A program made the position numbers and the translations under genes. The notes under the pieces are model-generated. The model was not told the origin of the DNA. It searched no databases and worked only from the letters and a program-made list of their open reading frames with translations. From contig NZ_CP055156.1 in the NCBI RefSeq assembly GCF_014217805.1, positions 3,478,585 through 3,542,584 on the forward strand: a stretch of DNA of 64,000 bases. The letters run 5' to 3'. Below, in pieces: positions 1-8,925 of the stretch (positions are counted from its first letter, which is position 1; every line of letters begins with the position of its first letter). This DNA is from Adhaeribacter swui (lineage in GTDB: Bacteria; Bacteroidota; Bacteroidia; Cytophagales; Hymenobacteraceae).

Positions 1-242
1 TATTGATTAAGTAATTAATAGTCAATGTTTAAAAATATTGGCGAAAATAATAGCAAATCCATTTTAATGAATGCGATTGAAAAAGCCTTACAAGTAGAAA
101 AATAGCGCCTGTAAAAAGAATTTGTTTTTAATATTAGCAGTCAGATTAACGTAAATTTGGCTGATTTTTAAATTTACTCAATCTAAAAATCTTTGAGGCC
201 TATTTTTATTTAGCGAACTTGGCTTTAAAATTAATTGATTCT
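1..242. other. Leader region before the M14 peptidase gene
   Basis: AT-rich stretch with no gene I can support. A 26-codon open frame (25-105) exists, but it is preceded directly by an in-frame stop and has no recognisable ribosome binding site or family. No good TTTG/TAnnTTTG promoter pair at normal spacing was found before the peptidase gene. Confidence 0.4.
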
Positions 243-2786
243 ATGCGGCTTCTTGTACTCCGATTTTTATTTTTCGTTTTTCTTTTCACTGCCGGCCTAA
301 CTTCTTTATCGGCGCAAACCATTCAAACGCCTGCTAAGTTTTTGGGCTATAACCTCGGCGAACGCTTTACGCCCCACGCCCAGATTGTGCGCTACGTAGA
401 ATACCTGGCCGCGCAGGCACCCAAGCGCATGCAGTTGCAAACCTACGGCCGCACCTACGAAGGCCGGCCGCTGTTGCTGGCTACGCTTTCGGCGGAAGCC
501 AATATAAATAACCTGGAAAAAATCCGGACCGATAATTTAAAAAATATTGGTTTACAAGCCGGGGAAGTTAGCGGTAACCAGCCTGCTATTGTGTGGCTTA
601 GTTACAATGTGCACGGCAACGAGGCGGTATCGTCGGAAGCGGTGATGCTGGTGCTGTATAACCTGGTAACGGCACAAAATCCCGACATTGTCAATTGGCT
701 GCAAAATACCGTAGTATTAGTAGACCCGTGCGTGAATCCTGATGGTCGTGACCGCTACGCCAACTGGTACAACCAGGTAGCTAACCGTTTACCCAACCCA
801 AGCCCAATGGCACGCGAGCACCAGGAGCCCTGGCCCGGCGGACGGGTAAACCATTATTTGTTTGATTTAAACCGCGATTGGGCCTGGCAAACACAATTAG
901 AATCGCAGCAGCGCATTAAAATTTACAACCAATGGATGCCGCAGGTACATGCCGATTTTCACGAAATGGGCGTGGAATCGCCATATTACTTTTCGCCGGC
1001 CGCCAAACCCTACCACGAAGCCATAACGCCCTGGCAACGGGAATTTCAACAGATTATCGGGCAGAATAACCGGAAGTACTTCGATAAAAATAACTGGCTG
1101 TATTTTACCCGCGAAGTTTTTGATTTGTTTTACCCGAGTTACGGTGATACCTGGCCTACCTTTAATGGCGCTATTGCCATGACCTACGAGCAGGGTGGCG
1201 GCCCCCGGGCCGGCCGGGCTATTACCAAATCCGACGGCGATACGTTAACTTTAACGCAGCGTATTTCGCACCATTACGCCGCCAGTTTGGCTACCATCGA
1301 GGCTACTTCCGACCGTAAGGACCAGGTAATCCGGGAATATCAGAAATACTACCAGCAAGCCCGCACCAATCCTTCCGGTGCTTATAAAGCTTACGTTTTA
1401 AAAGCTAACAACCAACCGGGCAAACTAAACCAATTAACCACTTACCTCGATCGGCAGCAGATTAAATACGGGTACGCTACAAAAAAAAGTGCGGGCTTTG
1501 GTTTTAACTATACTACGGGTAAAGCCGAACAGGTGCGCGTCCAGCCGAATGATTTAGTAATAAGTATGTACCAGCCTAAATCCACGCTGATTAAGGTTTT
1601 ATTCGATCCGAACGCCAAACTGGAAGATTCCTTAACCTACGATATTACGTCCTGGGCCATTCCGTACGCCTACGGTTTACCGGCTTATGGTTTAAAAGCC
1701 AGGGTAGGGGATGTAGCTGATAAGCCCTTGGCTCTAGCTAATAAACCAACCAGCAAAATGGTGGAGCAGCCTTATGCCTATTTGGCGCGGTACAATAGTG
1801 TTCCCGATTTGCAGTTTATGGCATCATTAGTAAACAAAAACATTAAAGTGCGTTTTTCGGAAAAAGCTTTTGAAGCCGATGACCAAAAATACGCCCCTGG
1901 TACCTTAATTATAACTAGGGCTGGTAACGAAAACTTAAAAACTAAATTTGATGCTTTGGTAAAAGCCCAGGCCGATTCGTTCGGGGTTAGTTTAGTGCCC
2001 ACTCAAACCGGCTTTGTGACCAGCGGCGTTGATTTTGGTTCTTCCAGTGTTCGGTCGGTGCGCAAACCAAAAATTGGCTTGCTGGCCGGCGACGAGGTGT
2101 CGTCGAGTGCCTTTGGCGAAGTGTGGCATTTCTTTGAACAACAAATTCAGTATCCGGTTACGGTGATTGATACCCGGGATTTTAGCCGGGTAGCCTGGCA
2201 GCAATTGGATGTTTTGGTATTACCCGACGGCCGGTACAACGATTTACTGGATGAAAAAGGCTTAACCCAACTAAAAGACTGGATAAGAGCGGGTGGTAAA
2301 CTTATTGCCCTGGAAGGAGCCGCCGCGCACCTGGCCGGCAAGCGCGATTTTAATTTAATTAAAAAGAAAGTACAGGATAGCGTAGATTTAAAAAAAGACC
2401 CTTACCGCGCATTACGCTTGTACGGCGATGCCGAACGCAGTGCTTTGTCGGGGTTAATTCAAGGGGGCATTTACCGCGTTACCATGGATAACACGCACCC
2501 GCTGGCTTTTGGCTACGGCACCACCCATTTTGCTTTAATTCAGGAAGTAAACGATTACCAGTTTATGCAGCAAGGTTGGAACGTAGGTGTATTGAAGAAA
2601 GATATTTACGCCAGCGGTTTTGCCGGCAGTAAAGTAAAAAAGCGCTTGCAAGATTCACTAGTGTTTGGTACGCAGGAACTGGGGCGCGGGCAGGTGGTTT
2701 ATTTAACCAACAACCCTTTGTTCCGGGCGTTTTGGCACAGCGGCAAATTATTATTCGGGAATGCTTTGTTTATGGTGGGCCAGTAA
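243..2786 (+). CDS. M14 family zinc carboxypeptidase, secreted
   Basis: Exported metallopeptidase of the M14 carboxypeptidase family. The frame is open from a TTG at 219, but ATG 243 is preferred because it puts a clean signal peptide (hydrophobic core, then SLSAQ) at the N-terminus. In the 855-residue numbering from 219, the zinc-binding HGNE (HxxE) is at 132-135, followed by DLNRDW and the third-ligand segment HADFHEMG, then a YEQGG segment that probably carries the catalytic Glu. The C-terminal third (KIGLLAGDE... RAGGKLIALEG) resembles a glutamine-amidotransferase-like fold, as in long Bacteroidota M14 proteins. The substrate is unknown; nutrient peptide degradation is inferred. A strong terminator follows. 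Confidence 0.88.
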   Translation: MRLLVLRFLFFVFLFTAGLTSLSAQTIQTPAKFLGYNLGERFTPHAQIVRYVEYLAAQAPKRMQLQTYGRTYEGRPLLLATLSAEANINNLEKIRTDNLKNIGLQAGEVSGNQPAIVWLSYNVHGNEAVSSEAVMLVLYNLVTAQNPDIVNWLQNTVVLVDPCVNPDGRDRYANWYNQVANRLPNPSPMAREHQEPWPGGRVNHYLFDLNRDWAWQTQLESQQRIKIYNQWMPQVHADFHEMGVESPYYFSPAAKPYHEAITPWQREFQQIIGQNNRKYFDKNNWLYFTREVFDLFYPSYGDTWPTFNGAIAMTYEQGGGPRAGRAITKSDGDTLTLTQRISHHYAASLATIEATSDRKDQVIREYQKYYQQARTNPSGAYKAYVLKANNQPGKLNQLTTYLDRQQIKYGYATKKSAGFGFNYTTGKAEQVRVQPNDLVISMYQPKSTLIKVLFDPNAKLEDSLTYDITSWAIPYAYGLPAYGLKARVGDVADKPLALANKPTSKMVEQPYAYLARYNSVPDLQFMASLVNKNIKVRFSEKAFEADDQKYAPGTLIITRAGNENLKTKFDALVKAQADSFGVSLVPTQTGFVTSGVDFGSSSVRSVRKPKIGLLAGDEVSSSAFGEVWHFFEQQIQYPVTVIDTRDFSRVAWQQLDVLVLPDGRYNDLLDEKGLTQLKDWIRAGGKLIALEGAAAHLAGKRDFNLIKKKVQDSVDLKKDPYRALRLYGDAERSALSGLIQGGIYRVTMDNTHPLAFGYGTTHFALIQEVNDYQFMQQGWNVGVLKKDIYASGFAGSKVKKRLQDSLVFGTQELGRGQVVYLTNNPLFRAFWHSGKLLFGNALFMVGQ

Positions 2787-2811
2787 AATTTTAAAAATTA
2801 CTAATACCAGA

Positions 2812-2840
2812 AAAGCAGGTTTTCCAGAGCCTGCTTTTTT
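2812..2840 (+). terminator. Intrinsic terminator after the M14 peptidase
   Basis: Stem AAAGCAGG / CCTGCTTT with a short loop, followed by a T-run (TTTTTT), beginning 25 bp after the peptidase stop codon. A textbook rho-independent terminator for the + strand. Confidence 0.85.
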
Positions 2841-2896
2841 GTTGTGCGGTAGATCCGGTATATTTTGGTGGGGTTAAGTATAAAACGGGTATACGC

Positions 2897-3466
2897 ATGA
2901 ATGCCGGGGAACAAAAAAGTGCCACCAAATTAAAACGCACGGTGTTTTGGTATAACGCTGTTCCTAACCTGTTTTGGTCTGTTATCAACCTGGTACCCAT
3001 TTACATTTTCTGTTATAGATACCTGGCTCTTCCGGTATTGTTTGTTTTCTTGGGAGTAAGCCTGCTTAGTTTATTTTTGCCAAAAACCTTTTTTAGTAAA
3101 CTGCAATTAGGCCATACCCCAGCAATTTATCACAAAATTGGTATTCGGTTTATTAATAAGTTTACTCAAAACGGACAAATCATTAATAACCTTATTCAAA
3201 AGAAATATCCGCAGTACCGGGTGGTTTCGGCGCGAAAACGTTCAATGCAGGCCATGTTGCAACAAACTTACGTTTTCGAGAAATTTCATTTGAGCTTGTT
3301 CGTGTTTTTTAATTTGATCTGCTTATCCGCCATTAATAAAAGTCTTTGGGGTTGGGCGAGCATCATCTTACTCACTAACATTTTATACAATGTTTACCCA
3401 TGCTTTTTGCAGCAATACATCCGGCTCAAACTGCAAAATGCCGCTACCCGGAATCCACCAATTTAA
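2897..3466 (+). CDS. CrtO-like membrane acyltransferase family protein
   Basis: A 189-residue integral membrane protein. Hydrophobic segments lie near residues 22-60 and 130-165. The pattern FxSKLQLG...IYHKIGIRFINKF..NG in the middle and an FHLSLFVFFN...LTNILYNVYPCFLQQYIRLKL block at the end recalls the glycosyl-4,4'-diaponeurosporenoate acyltransferase (CrtO) family, including the characteristic late N-x-x-YP-x-x-x-Q-x-Y-x-R signature. No carotenoid genes are adjacent, so the substrate is open. The gene stands alone, 100 bp after the previous one and convergent with the SGNH hydrolase. Family assignment is from memory of the motif, so moderate. Confidence 0.6.
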   Translation: MNAGEQKSATKLKRTVFWYNAVPNLFWSVINLVPIYIFCYRYLALPVLFVFLGVSLLSLFLPKTFFSKLQLGHTPAIYHKIGIRFINKFTQNGQIINNLIQKKYPQYRVVSARKRSMQAMLQQTYVFEKFHLSLFVFFNLICLSAINKSLWGWASIILLTNILYNVYPCFLQQYIRLKLQNAATRNPPI

Positions 3467-3504
3467 ATTCCTTTATAATTGATACCTAAGTACTTTTTTC
3501 TATA

Positions 3505-4282
3505 TCAGGCTTTGATAAATTTTAATTTTTTACTGATCTGGGCCAGCCACTCGCGGGCCATTAACTCGTGACCGGCAGGCATGGGGTGGATGCCGTCCCA
3601 GATCCAGTAATCGGCGGGAGCTTTGGATAGGGCCTTATTAAAAGCTTGCTGATACTCAACCAAAATAGCATTAAAATCGGTGCAAAGGCGTTTTACAATT
3701 TGCTGCCTGAGCTTTACTTCGCGGTTGTAATCGTCCCATTTTTCTTTTACCCGGCCTACTGGCAAAATAAACGGTTCGCCCAGCACCAATTGTACCTGGG
3801 GTAGTTGTTGTTTGGTTTGCTGCAACAAAGCCCGGTAATTTTTTTCGTACTGCTCGGCTGTAAAATCCTGGTTGCCGTTCAGTAAGGCCGATACATCGTT
3901 GATGCCTACCAAAATGCTTAAAACATCGGGTTTTAACTCCAGCGTGTCGGTTTGCCAACGAGCAGCCAAATCCGTGATTTTGTTGCCGCTGATGCCCCGG
4001 TTAAAAAAATGAAATTGCTTCGCCGGGTATTCGTACCACAACTTGCTAGCGATAATATAGGCGTAGCCGTGGCCCATTACGTGATTCCAATCGTTGTTGC
4101 GGGTACGGTTGCCGTCGGTAATGGAATCGCCCTGAAACAAAAAAGTAAACCCATCTCCCGCTTTACCCGCCGGAAAATTTTGCCGCGGAAGCGCTTCAGT
4201 CAGGTGGGGCATTACCGAGGCCACCGCGCCCAGAGTAGTTATTTTTTTTTAGAAATTGTCGACGATCGTGTTCCTGATTCAT
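3505..4282 (-). CDS. SGNH/GDSL hydrolase with Tat signal, frameshifted
   Basis: Secreted SGNH-fold esterase or lipase. The uninterrupted frame ends at a GTG at 4224 and carries all SGNH blocks: FQGDSITDG (block I Ser), NRGISG (block II), LVGIND (block III) and DGIHPMPAGH (block V Asp/His). The natural start appears to be the ATG at 4282: it opens MNQEHDRRQFLKK, a twin-arginine signal, and the rest of the signal (ITTLGAVASVMP) continues in the frame of the hydrolase. The two are joined through a run of nine A (T at 4242-4250 on +); eight A would make one frame. As written the N-terminal frame stops 18 codons after QF. Either a sequence error, a phase-variable tract, slippage, or a real pseudogene. 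Confidence 0.78.
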
Positions 4283-4431
4283 GCTGCGAAGTATTCCTGA
4301 AATGTTTTTTTACTAGAGTAAACCATGGTTTGGATAATCGGAACAATTTAGCTGAAATCGTTTCATTGAGGCAATTTAAATTCGAAATGTATCAGAAAGT
4401 ATTATGTATGTATCGCCCGATATCAAAAAGT

Positions 4432-4449
4432 AAAATTTTAAAAATTTTA
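4432..4449. repeat. A/T palindrome copy (AAAATTTTAAAAATTTTA)
   Basis: A clear copy of the recurrent A/T palindrome of this window, in the short gap between the SGNH hydrolase start and the end of the MFS gene. Listed as an example; further copies are given in the findings. Confidence 0.6.
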
Positions 4450-4512
4450 TGTATTCGCTAAAATTAAAAATGGTTACATCGTGAGTAACATGAAGAAGCC
4501 CGCAAGCCAGCT

Positions 4513-5742
4513 TTACCCGGTTACGCGTTCGGGTTCCTGGGCTTTTTCCATTTTGGGTACCAGCATCCAGAAACCTAAAGACGTGATGGTAGCTAAAGTA
4601 GCTGTAAAACCCCATAGCACCGGAAACCCGAAATGCGTAATTATACTGGAACCCAGGTAAGGCCCCACCACAAAAGCCACGGAATACGATAAATTAAACA
4701 AACCCATGTAAGCGCCGCGGTTGCTGGTATCGGAACGTTGCACGGGTACGGTAGCCATAAAAGGCATAGCCAGAATTTCGGCTACACTCAGCAAAAACAT
4801 GGATAGGTACAGCATCCAAACCCCTTGAAACCAGTTGAGGATAATAAAGGAAAACCCAACCAGTAAAGTGCCGATACTAATTAAATGGGCTAGTTTAAAC
4901 CGAGGCCCCAGTAAATAAACCAAAATCATTTCGAGCGAGAACACCACGAATCCGTTCAGGGCGAACAGCAAACCAATATTGGTGCGGGGCAGCTCGTAGA
5001 CTTGCCGGTAGTACAAGGGTAAATTCGAGAAAAATTGAAAAAATATGATTCCGAAGCAGCCACTGAGTACGGCATATAATACGTATTTCTGGTCGCGGTA
5101 AGGTGAGTTGCGGATGGGGGCGGTATCGGTTGTTGTTTTGGTGGTGGGTGCGTGACCTTGCCGGTGCCGGAAGTAAAAATAGAAAAACAAACCGGCCGCC
5201 AAACTGCTAAAACCATCGGCCAGAAACAGCCATTGGTACGAAAAAGTAGCCAGCAAACCACCCAGTACCGGACCAATAGAAAAACCCAGATTTACGGCCA
5301 TCCGGTTCAGGGAAAAAGCCCGGGTAATATTGGCGCCGCTGGTATAAAAGCTCACCGAAGCCGCATTGGCCGGCCGCAGACATTCGGCAATTAAACTCAG
5401 GAAAAACATGCCGGGCGCAAACGCCACAAAGGTTTTTAAAGGCAACAACAAAAAGAAACAAACCCCGCTGCCCAGCAAGCTCATTACCTGCACCCGGAAA
5501 TGCCCTAGCTTATCGGTGAGCCAGCCACCCAAGAAAGAACCGCACATGGAACCTAAGCCAAACAAACTCAGCGTAAACCCTACTTGCTGCACCGTAAAAT
5601 GTAAAACTTCGGTTAAATAAATGCTTAAGAAAGGCAAAACCATGGCTCCGGTGCGGTTAATCAGCATCACCAAAGCCAACATCCAGGCCGGCGTGGATAA
5701 GCCACTAAAGGCATTCCGGTAAATAGAAAAAATCGGGTTCAT
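4513..5742 (-). CDS. MFS transporter
   Basis: A 409-residue major facilitator superfamily permease with about 12 predicted membrane helices. The loop after TM2 (GGWLTDKLGHFRVQ) matches the MFS motif A (GxLaDrxGrr), and a basic loop (YFRHRQGHAPTTKTTT) separates the two halves. The overall look is that of the drug-exporter-type (DHA1) MFS group in Bacteroidota, but substrate cannot be read from sequence. No linked regulator. The C-terminus ends in a polar tail (PKMEKAQEPERVTG). Confidence 0.85.
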   Translation of the reverse strand: MNPIFSIYRNAFSGLSTPAWMLALVMLINRTGAMVLPFLSIYLTEVLHFTVQQVGFTLSLFGLGSMCGSFLGGWLTDKLGHFRVQVMSLLGSGVCFFLLLPLKTFVAFAPGMFFLSLIAECLRPANAASVSFYTSGANITRAFSLNRMAVNLGFSIGPVLGGLLATFSYQWLFLADGFSSLAAGLFFYFYFRHRQGHAPTTKTTTDTAPIRNSPYRDQKYVLYAVLSGCFGIIFFQFFSNLPLYYRQVYELPRTNIGLLFALNGFVVFSLEMILVYLLGPRFKLAHLISIGTLLVGFSFIILNWFQGVWMLYLSMFLLSVAEILAMPFMATVPVQRSDTSNRGAYMGLFNLSYSVAFVVGPYLGSSIITHFGFPVLWGFTATLATITSLGFWMLVPKMEKAQEPERVTG

Positions 5743-5941
5743 GGTAAGCCAGCCTATTTATCAAATAATGTTGGAAAGGGAATAAAAATGATATGGCGTA
5801 CGTCGCTGGAAAACTTAAATTTTAAAAATTTTAATTACAAGCCAGTAAGAAGGGCACAGAAAATCAAGTAGTGATCTTTTAATATATAAGCCAAAAGGTT
5901 TTTAAATTTTTATCCGGGTGAAAAAGCAAAAATTTAAAATT

Positions 5942-6733
5942 TTACTGATAAACCCGCACGTAGTCGATATAAAACTTTTGTGGTAAGGCTTGCACATCCA
6001 CGCCTTTTTGTCCGCCCCAAGCTCCTCCAATCGCCAGGTTTAAGATTAAGTAAAAAGGCTGATCGTAGGGCCAGGCATCCGGTCCGGTACCTTCGTTACG
6101 GAAAGTAAAAACAGTTTTGCCATCCAGAATAAAATCTACTTTTTCTTTAGTCCAGTCTAGGGTGTAAATGTGGTAATCGGCGGCAGGGTTGTTTAATCCT
6201 ACTTTTTGGCCCTTGTTGGTATGCTGGCTGTGGTTATAAGCTTTGGTGTGAATGTTAAAATGCAGCGTATCCGGGTCGAAGCCCACGTGTTCCATTAAGT
6301 CCAGTTCGCCGCAGGCGGGCCAGCCTACTTGCGGGTGGTTTTTGCCCAAAAACCAAATGGCCGGCCAGGTTCCCCGCGCCGATGGTATTTTGGTCCGTAC
6401 TTCGATGCGCCCGTATTGCCATTCGTGTTTGCCTTGGGTGGTTAAACTCGCTGAGGTTACCGGTGCCACCTGGCCGTTGACTGGCAAAGAATCCAAGCGG
6501 GCTTCAATTACCAGATTACCATTTTCCAGGTGCGCATTTTCCGGACGATTGGTATAATACTGCATTTCGTTATTGCGGATGTAGCCCGTTTCGTAAACCC
6601 AATCCTGCGCGTTAGGCTGACCGGTAGTATTAAACTCTTCGCGCCATACTAATTTGCGTTTTTTCACTAGCGCGGGACTAAGCCAAGAAATAACCGTTAA
6701 CCACAATGCCAGAAATACATGCAGGTACAACAT
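5942..6733 (-). CDS. Glycoside hydrolase family 16 beta-glucanase
   Basis: Exported endo-beta-glucanase-like enzyme (GH16: laminarinase/lichenase group). The catalytic signature ELDLMEH places nucleophile E143, D145 and acid/base E148 in the 263-residue protein. Other family marks are the N-terminal LVWREEFN, WPAIWFLG before the catalytic strand, and the C-terminal YDQPFYLILNLAIGG...YIDYVRVYQ. An N-terminal hydrophobic segment (residues 1-21) is a signal peptide or anchor. Single catalytic domain with no carbohydrate-binding module. No SusC/D pair is near, so it is not in a canonical polysaccharide utilisation locus. Confidence 0.92.
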   Translation of the reverse strand: MLYLHVFLALWLTVISWLSPALVKKRKLVWREEFNTTGQPNAQDWVYETGYIRNNEMQYYTNRPENAHLENGNLVIEARLDSLPVNGQVAPVTSASLTTQGKHEWQYGRIEVRTKIPSARGTWPAIWFLGKNHPQVGWPACGELDLMEHVGFDPDTLHFNIHTKAYNHSQHTNKGQKVGLNNPAADYHIYTLDWTKEKVDFILDGKTVFTFRNEGTGPDAWPYDQPFYLILNLAIGGAWGGQKGVDVQALPQKFYIDYVRVYQ

Positions 6734-6933
6734 AGGTGCTTCGGATTAAAAATCAATTAGATGCATTGTTTCAAGGTAATTAGAAATCCGGAAAACCAGA
6801 TGCGATTTAAAGTAAAATTCAATTGGAGTTAAACAGATAATTTACCCTCGTTAAAAAAGTAAGAAGCAGATATATTTAAAAATTGCCGAAGAAAGCCTCT
6901 GGTTTATGAGCGAAGTTTATGGGAGCAAAAGCT

Positions 6934-6956
6934 AAATTTTTAAAAATTTTTAATTT
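6934..6956. repeat. A/T palindrome copy
   Basis: One of the longest examples in the window: AAATTTTTAAAAATTT is a perfect 16-bp palindrome, extended by TTAATTT. It lies in the 270-bp gap between the GH16 and YdcF genes. Confidence 0.6.
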
Positions 6957-7006
6957 CCGCCATACCAATTACGGGTATTGGGTTGAATAAGTACATTTAA
7001 AACAGT

Positions 7007-7666
7007 TTACTCCGCAATTAAATGGCTCGTAAATCCCTGGGCCACTAATTGCTCGTAAGCTGCCCAAACCTCCGCCGGAATGGGTTGATACGTTTGAAAC
7101 CCTTTTTCGGGATAAACCTTAATTCTTTGCAAATCGCCCAGCATAATCGAAATAACTTCTTCCAGGGTAACATCCTGATTGGGATAATCTTTAAAGGCGA
7201 TCTGGGGCGAGGTAACCAGAATTTCGGTTTGTTCGCCGGGCCATTGTTTCTCGAAAGTAGCCAAAGTACGCCGCTCCATATAAGGTTTCTGCACCAAAAT
7301 AAAACGCTTTACTTTAATCTGGCGCGCTTGTAACAATTGGTACGATAAAGCCACGTTTTCGCCGGTGTTGGTCGAGCGGTTTTCGATCAAGATATTTTCG
7401 GCGGGCACGCCCATTTGTTGCGCTACCGCCGCAAATTTATCGGCTTCGGTTTCTTGCCACAACCCCAAGGTTAAGCGGCCCAAACCGCCGGCAAAAAGCA
7501 GCCAGGGAGCATAACCTTGCAACCAGAGTTCGGCGCCTCTTTCGGCTACGCGCAAGTCGTGGCTACCCAGTACCATAATGCAGTCGGCGGGTTGTAGCGT
7601 ATGATTCACGTGGTGGTAATCCCAGATTTGCTGGGCTAATCGGATGGTTTCTTCGGAAAAGGCCAT
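7007..7666 (-). CDS. YdcF family (DUF218) protein
   Basis: A 219-residue DUF218/YdcF-type protein. It shows the family core: DCIMVLGS near residue 29, RVAERGAELW, LLFAGG, then ADKFAAVAQQMGVP and the conserved ENRSTNTGENV block, followed by ILVQKPYMERR. The family (E. coli YdcF, SanA) has a Rossmann-like fold; YdcF binds S-adenosylmethionine, and the cellular role is unsettled. No membrane anchor is present, unlike the SanA/YgjQ members, so it is probably cytoplasmic. Monocistronic, divergent from the SDR gene. Confidence 0.85.
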   Translation of the reverse strand: MAFSEETIRLAQQIWDYHHVNHTLQPADCIMVLGSHDLRVAERGAELWLQGYAPWLLFAGGLGRLTLGLWQETEADKFAAVAQQMGVPAENILIENRSTNTGENVALSYQLLQARQIKVKRFILVQKPYMERRTLATFEKQWPGEQTEILVTSPQIAFKDYPNQDVTLEEVISIMLGDLQRIKVYPEKGFQTYQPIPAEVWAAYEQLVAQGFTSHLIAE

Positions 7667-7866
7667 GCGGTGGTTAATTGCTCGGGTAAATTTTTAAATT
7701 TATTTTAAAATTTCAAACCAAAATAGCCAGTTTGTCCTGCTTAGAACCTGTTGTAATAGCTAAATTTAAAAATAACGAATTTTATTTCTGGATACTCTGA
7801 TTTAAGCACTTGTAATCTGTACTATTGATCTAAATTAAACTCTATAACCTGCCAACTATCAGCCCT

Positions 7867-8739
7867 ATGCTAACCAGCCCCATGTTACAGGAAAATGCTT
7901 TACAAAATAAAGTTTTAGTAATAACCGGGGGCGGAACCGGATTGGGTAAGGCCATGGCCGAAATGTTTCTGCGGCTGGGAGCGCAGGTGGTAATTACCAG
8001 CCGCAAATTGCCCGTGCTGGAGCAAACCGCTACGGAATTGCAACAACTTACCGGCGGTAGTATTTTACCTTTAGCCTGCGATGTACGCGATTACAACGCC
8101 GTAGAAACCATGCTGGAGCGCGCCGTAGCACATTGCGGTAAAATTGACGGCTTAGTTAACAATGCCGCAGGCAATTTTGTGAGCCCCACAGAGCGATTAA
8201 GCCCGAAAGCTTTTGAGGTGGTAACGGATATTGTTTTAAAAGGCAGTTATCATACAACTTTAGCGCTGGGCAAACACTGGATTGCGGCGCAACAACCCGG
8301 CTGTTTTTTAAATATTGTTACAACCTACGCCTGGACGGGTTCGGGTTACGTGGTACCTTCGGCTTGCGCCAAGGCGGGGGTGCTGGCGCTTACCCGTTCT
8401 TTGGCCGCCGAGTGGGCTAAGTACGACATTCGTTCCAACGCCATTGCGCCGGGTCCATTTCCTACCGAAGGAGCCATGAGCCGCCTCTTTCCAGCACCGC
8501 TCGCCGATACGCTCGATCCGGTAAAGCGAATTCCGTTAAAACGCCTGGGCAACCCCGCCGAATTAGCGAACCTGGCTGCTTATCTTATTTCGGATTATGC
8601 GGCTTTTATAAACGGCGAAGTAATAACGATGGATGGCGGCGAGTGGCTTTACGGTGCCGGCGAATTCAATCATTTCGACGAGGTGCCTAGCTCCATATGG
8701 GATAGCCTGGAACACCAACGCCGCGAAAAGAAAGAATAA
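7867..8739 (+). CDS. SDR oxidoreductase, 2,4-dienoyl-CoA reductase-like
   Basis: Short-chain dehydrogenase of 290 residues. The cofactor motif TGGGTGLG, the acidic CDVRD segment and NNAAGNF identify the Rossmann SDR fold. The usual catalytic YxxxK is replaced by SACAKAG, followed by ALTRSLAAEWA. That absence of the Tyr is normal for the 2,4-dienoyl-CoA reductase (DECR) subfamily, as is the substrate-loop and end region (GPFPTEGAMSRLFP). It likely works on unsaturated fatty acyl-CoA. The second ATG (7882, MLQENAL) is an equally good start. Divergent from YdcF and convergent with the lactonase-fold gene. Confidence 0.85.
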   Translation: MLTSPMLQENALQNKVLVITGGGTGLGKAMAEMFLRLGAQVVITSRKLPVLEQTATELQQLTGGSILPLACDVRDYNAVETMLERAVAHCGKIDGLVNNAAGNFVSPTERLSPKAFEVVTDIVLKGSYHTTLALGKHWIAAQQPGCFLNIVTTYAWTGSGYVVPSACAKAGVLALTRSLAAEWAKYDIRSNAIAPGPFPTEGAMSRLFPAPLADTLDPVKRIPLKRLGNPAELANLAAYLISDYAAFINGEVITMDGGEWLYGAGEFNHFDEVPSSIWDSLEHQRREKKE

Positions 8740-8789
8740 GTAAGGAAGCAGCAAAGAGCCAGTAACTAGTTATTCGTTGCTGAAATTTT

Positions 8790-8828
8790 GCTCCCATTAC
8801 TAATTGTTATACCATTAGTAATGGGAGC
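8790..8828. terminator. Perfect 15-bp hairpin between convergent genes
   Basis: GCTCCCATTACTAAT and its exact complement ATTAGTAATGGGAGC enclose a 9-nt loop. It sits between the convergent SDR and lactonase genes. Neither side carries a strong T-run, so termination is inferred from place and stem strength only. Confidence 0.5.
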
Positions 8829-8925
8829 AGATGGGTCTTGTAAGGGTTAAAACCAGTTTTATTTAGTTTTTATAGCTTTGCTGGCGAAATTTTAAAAATT
8901 TAGGGTTTAACCTGATGCAAAAAGC

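Noticed and set aside
25-105. 26-codon open frame at the window start
   Set aside because: Too short, directly preceded by an in-frame stop, no ribosome site and no recognisable family; AT-rich DNA yields such frames by chance.
3952-4461. 169-codon frame antisense to the SGNH hydrolase
   Set aside because: Shadow of the SGNH gene; the minus-strand frame has catalytic motifs and a Tat leader, this one none.
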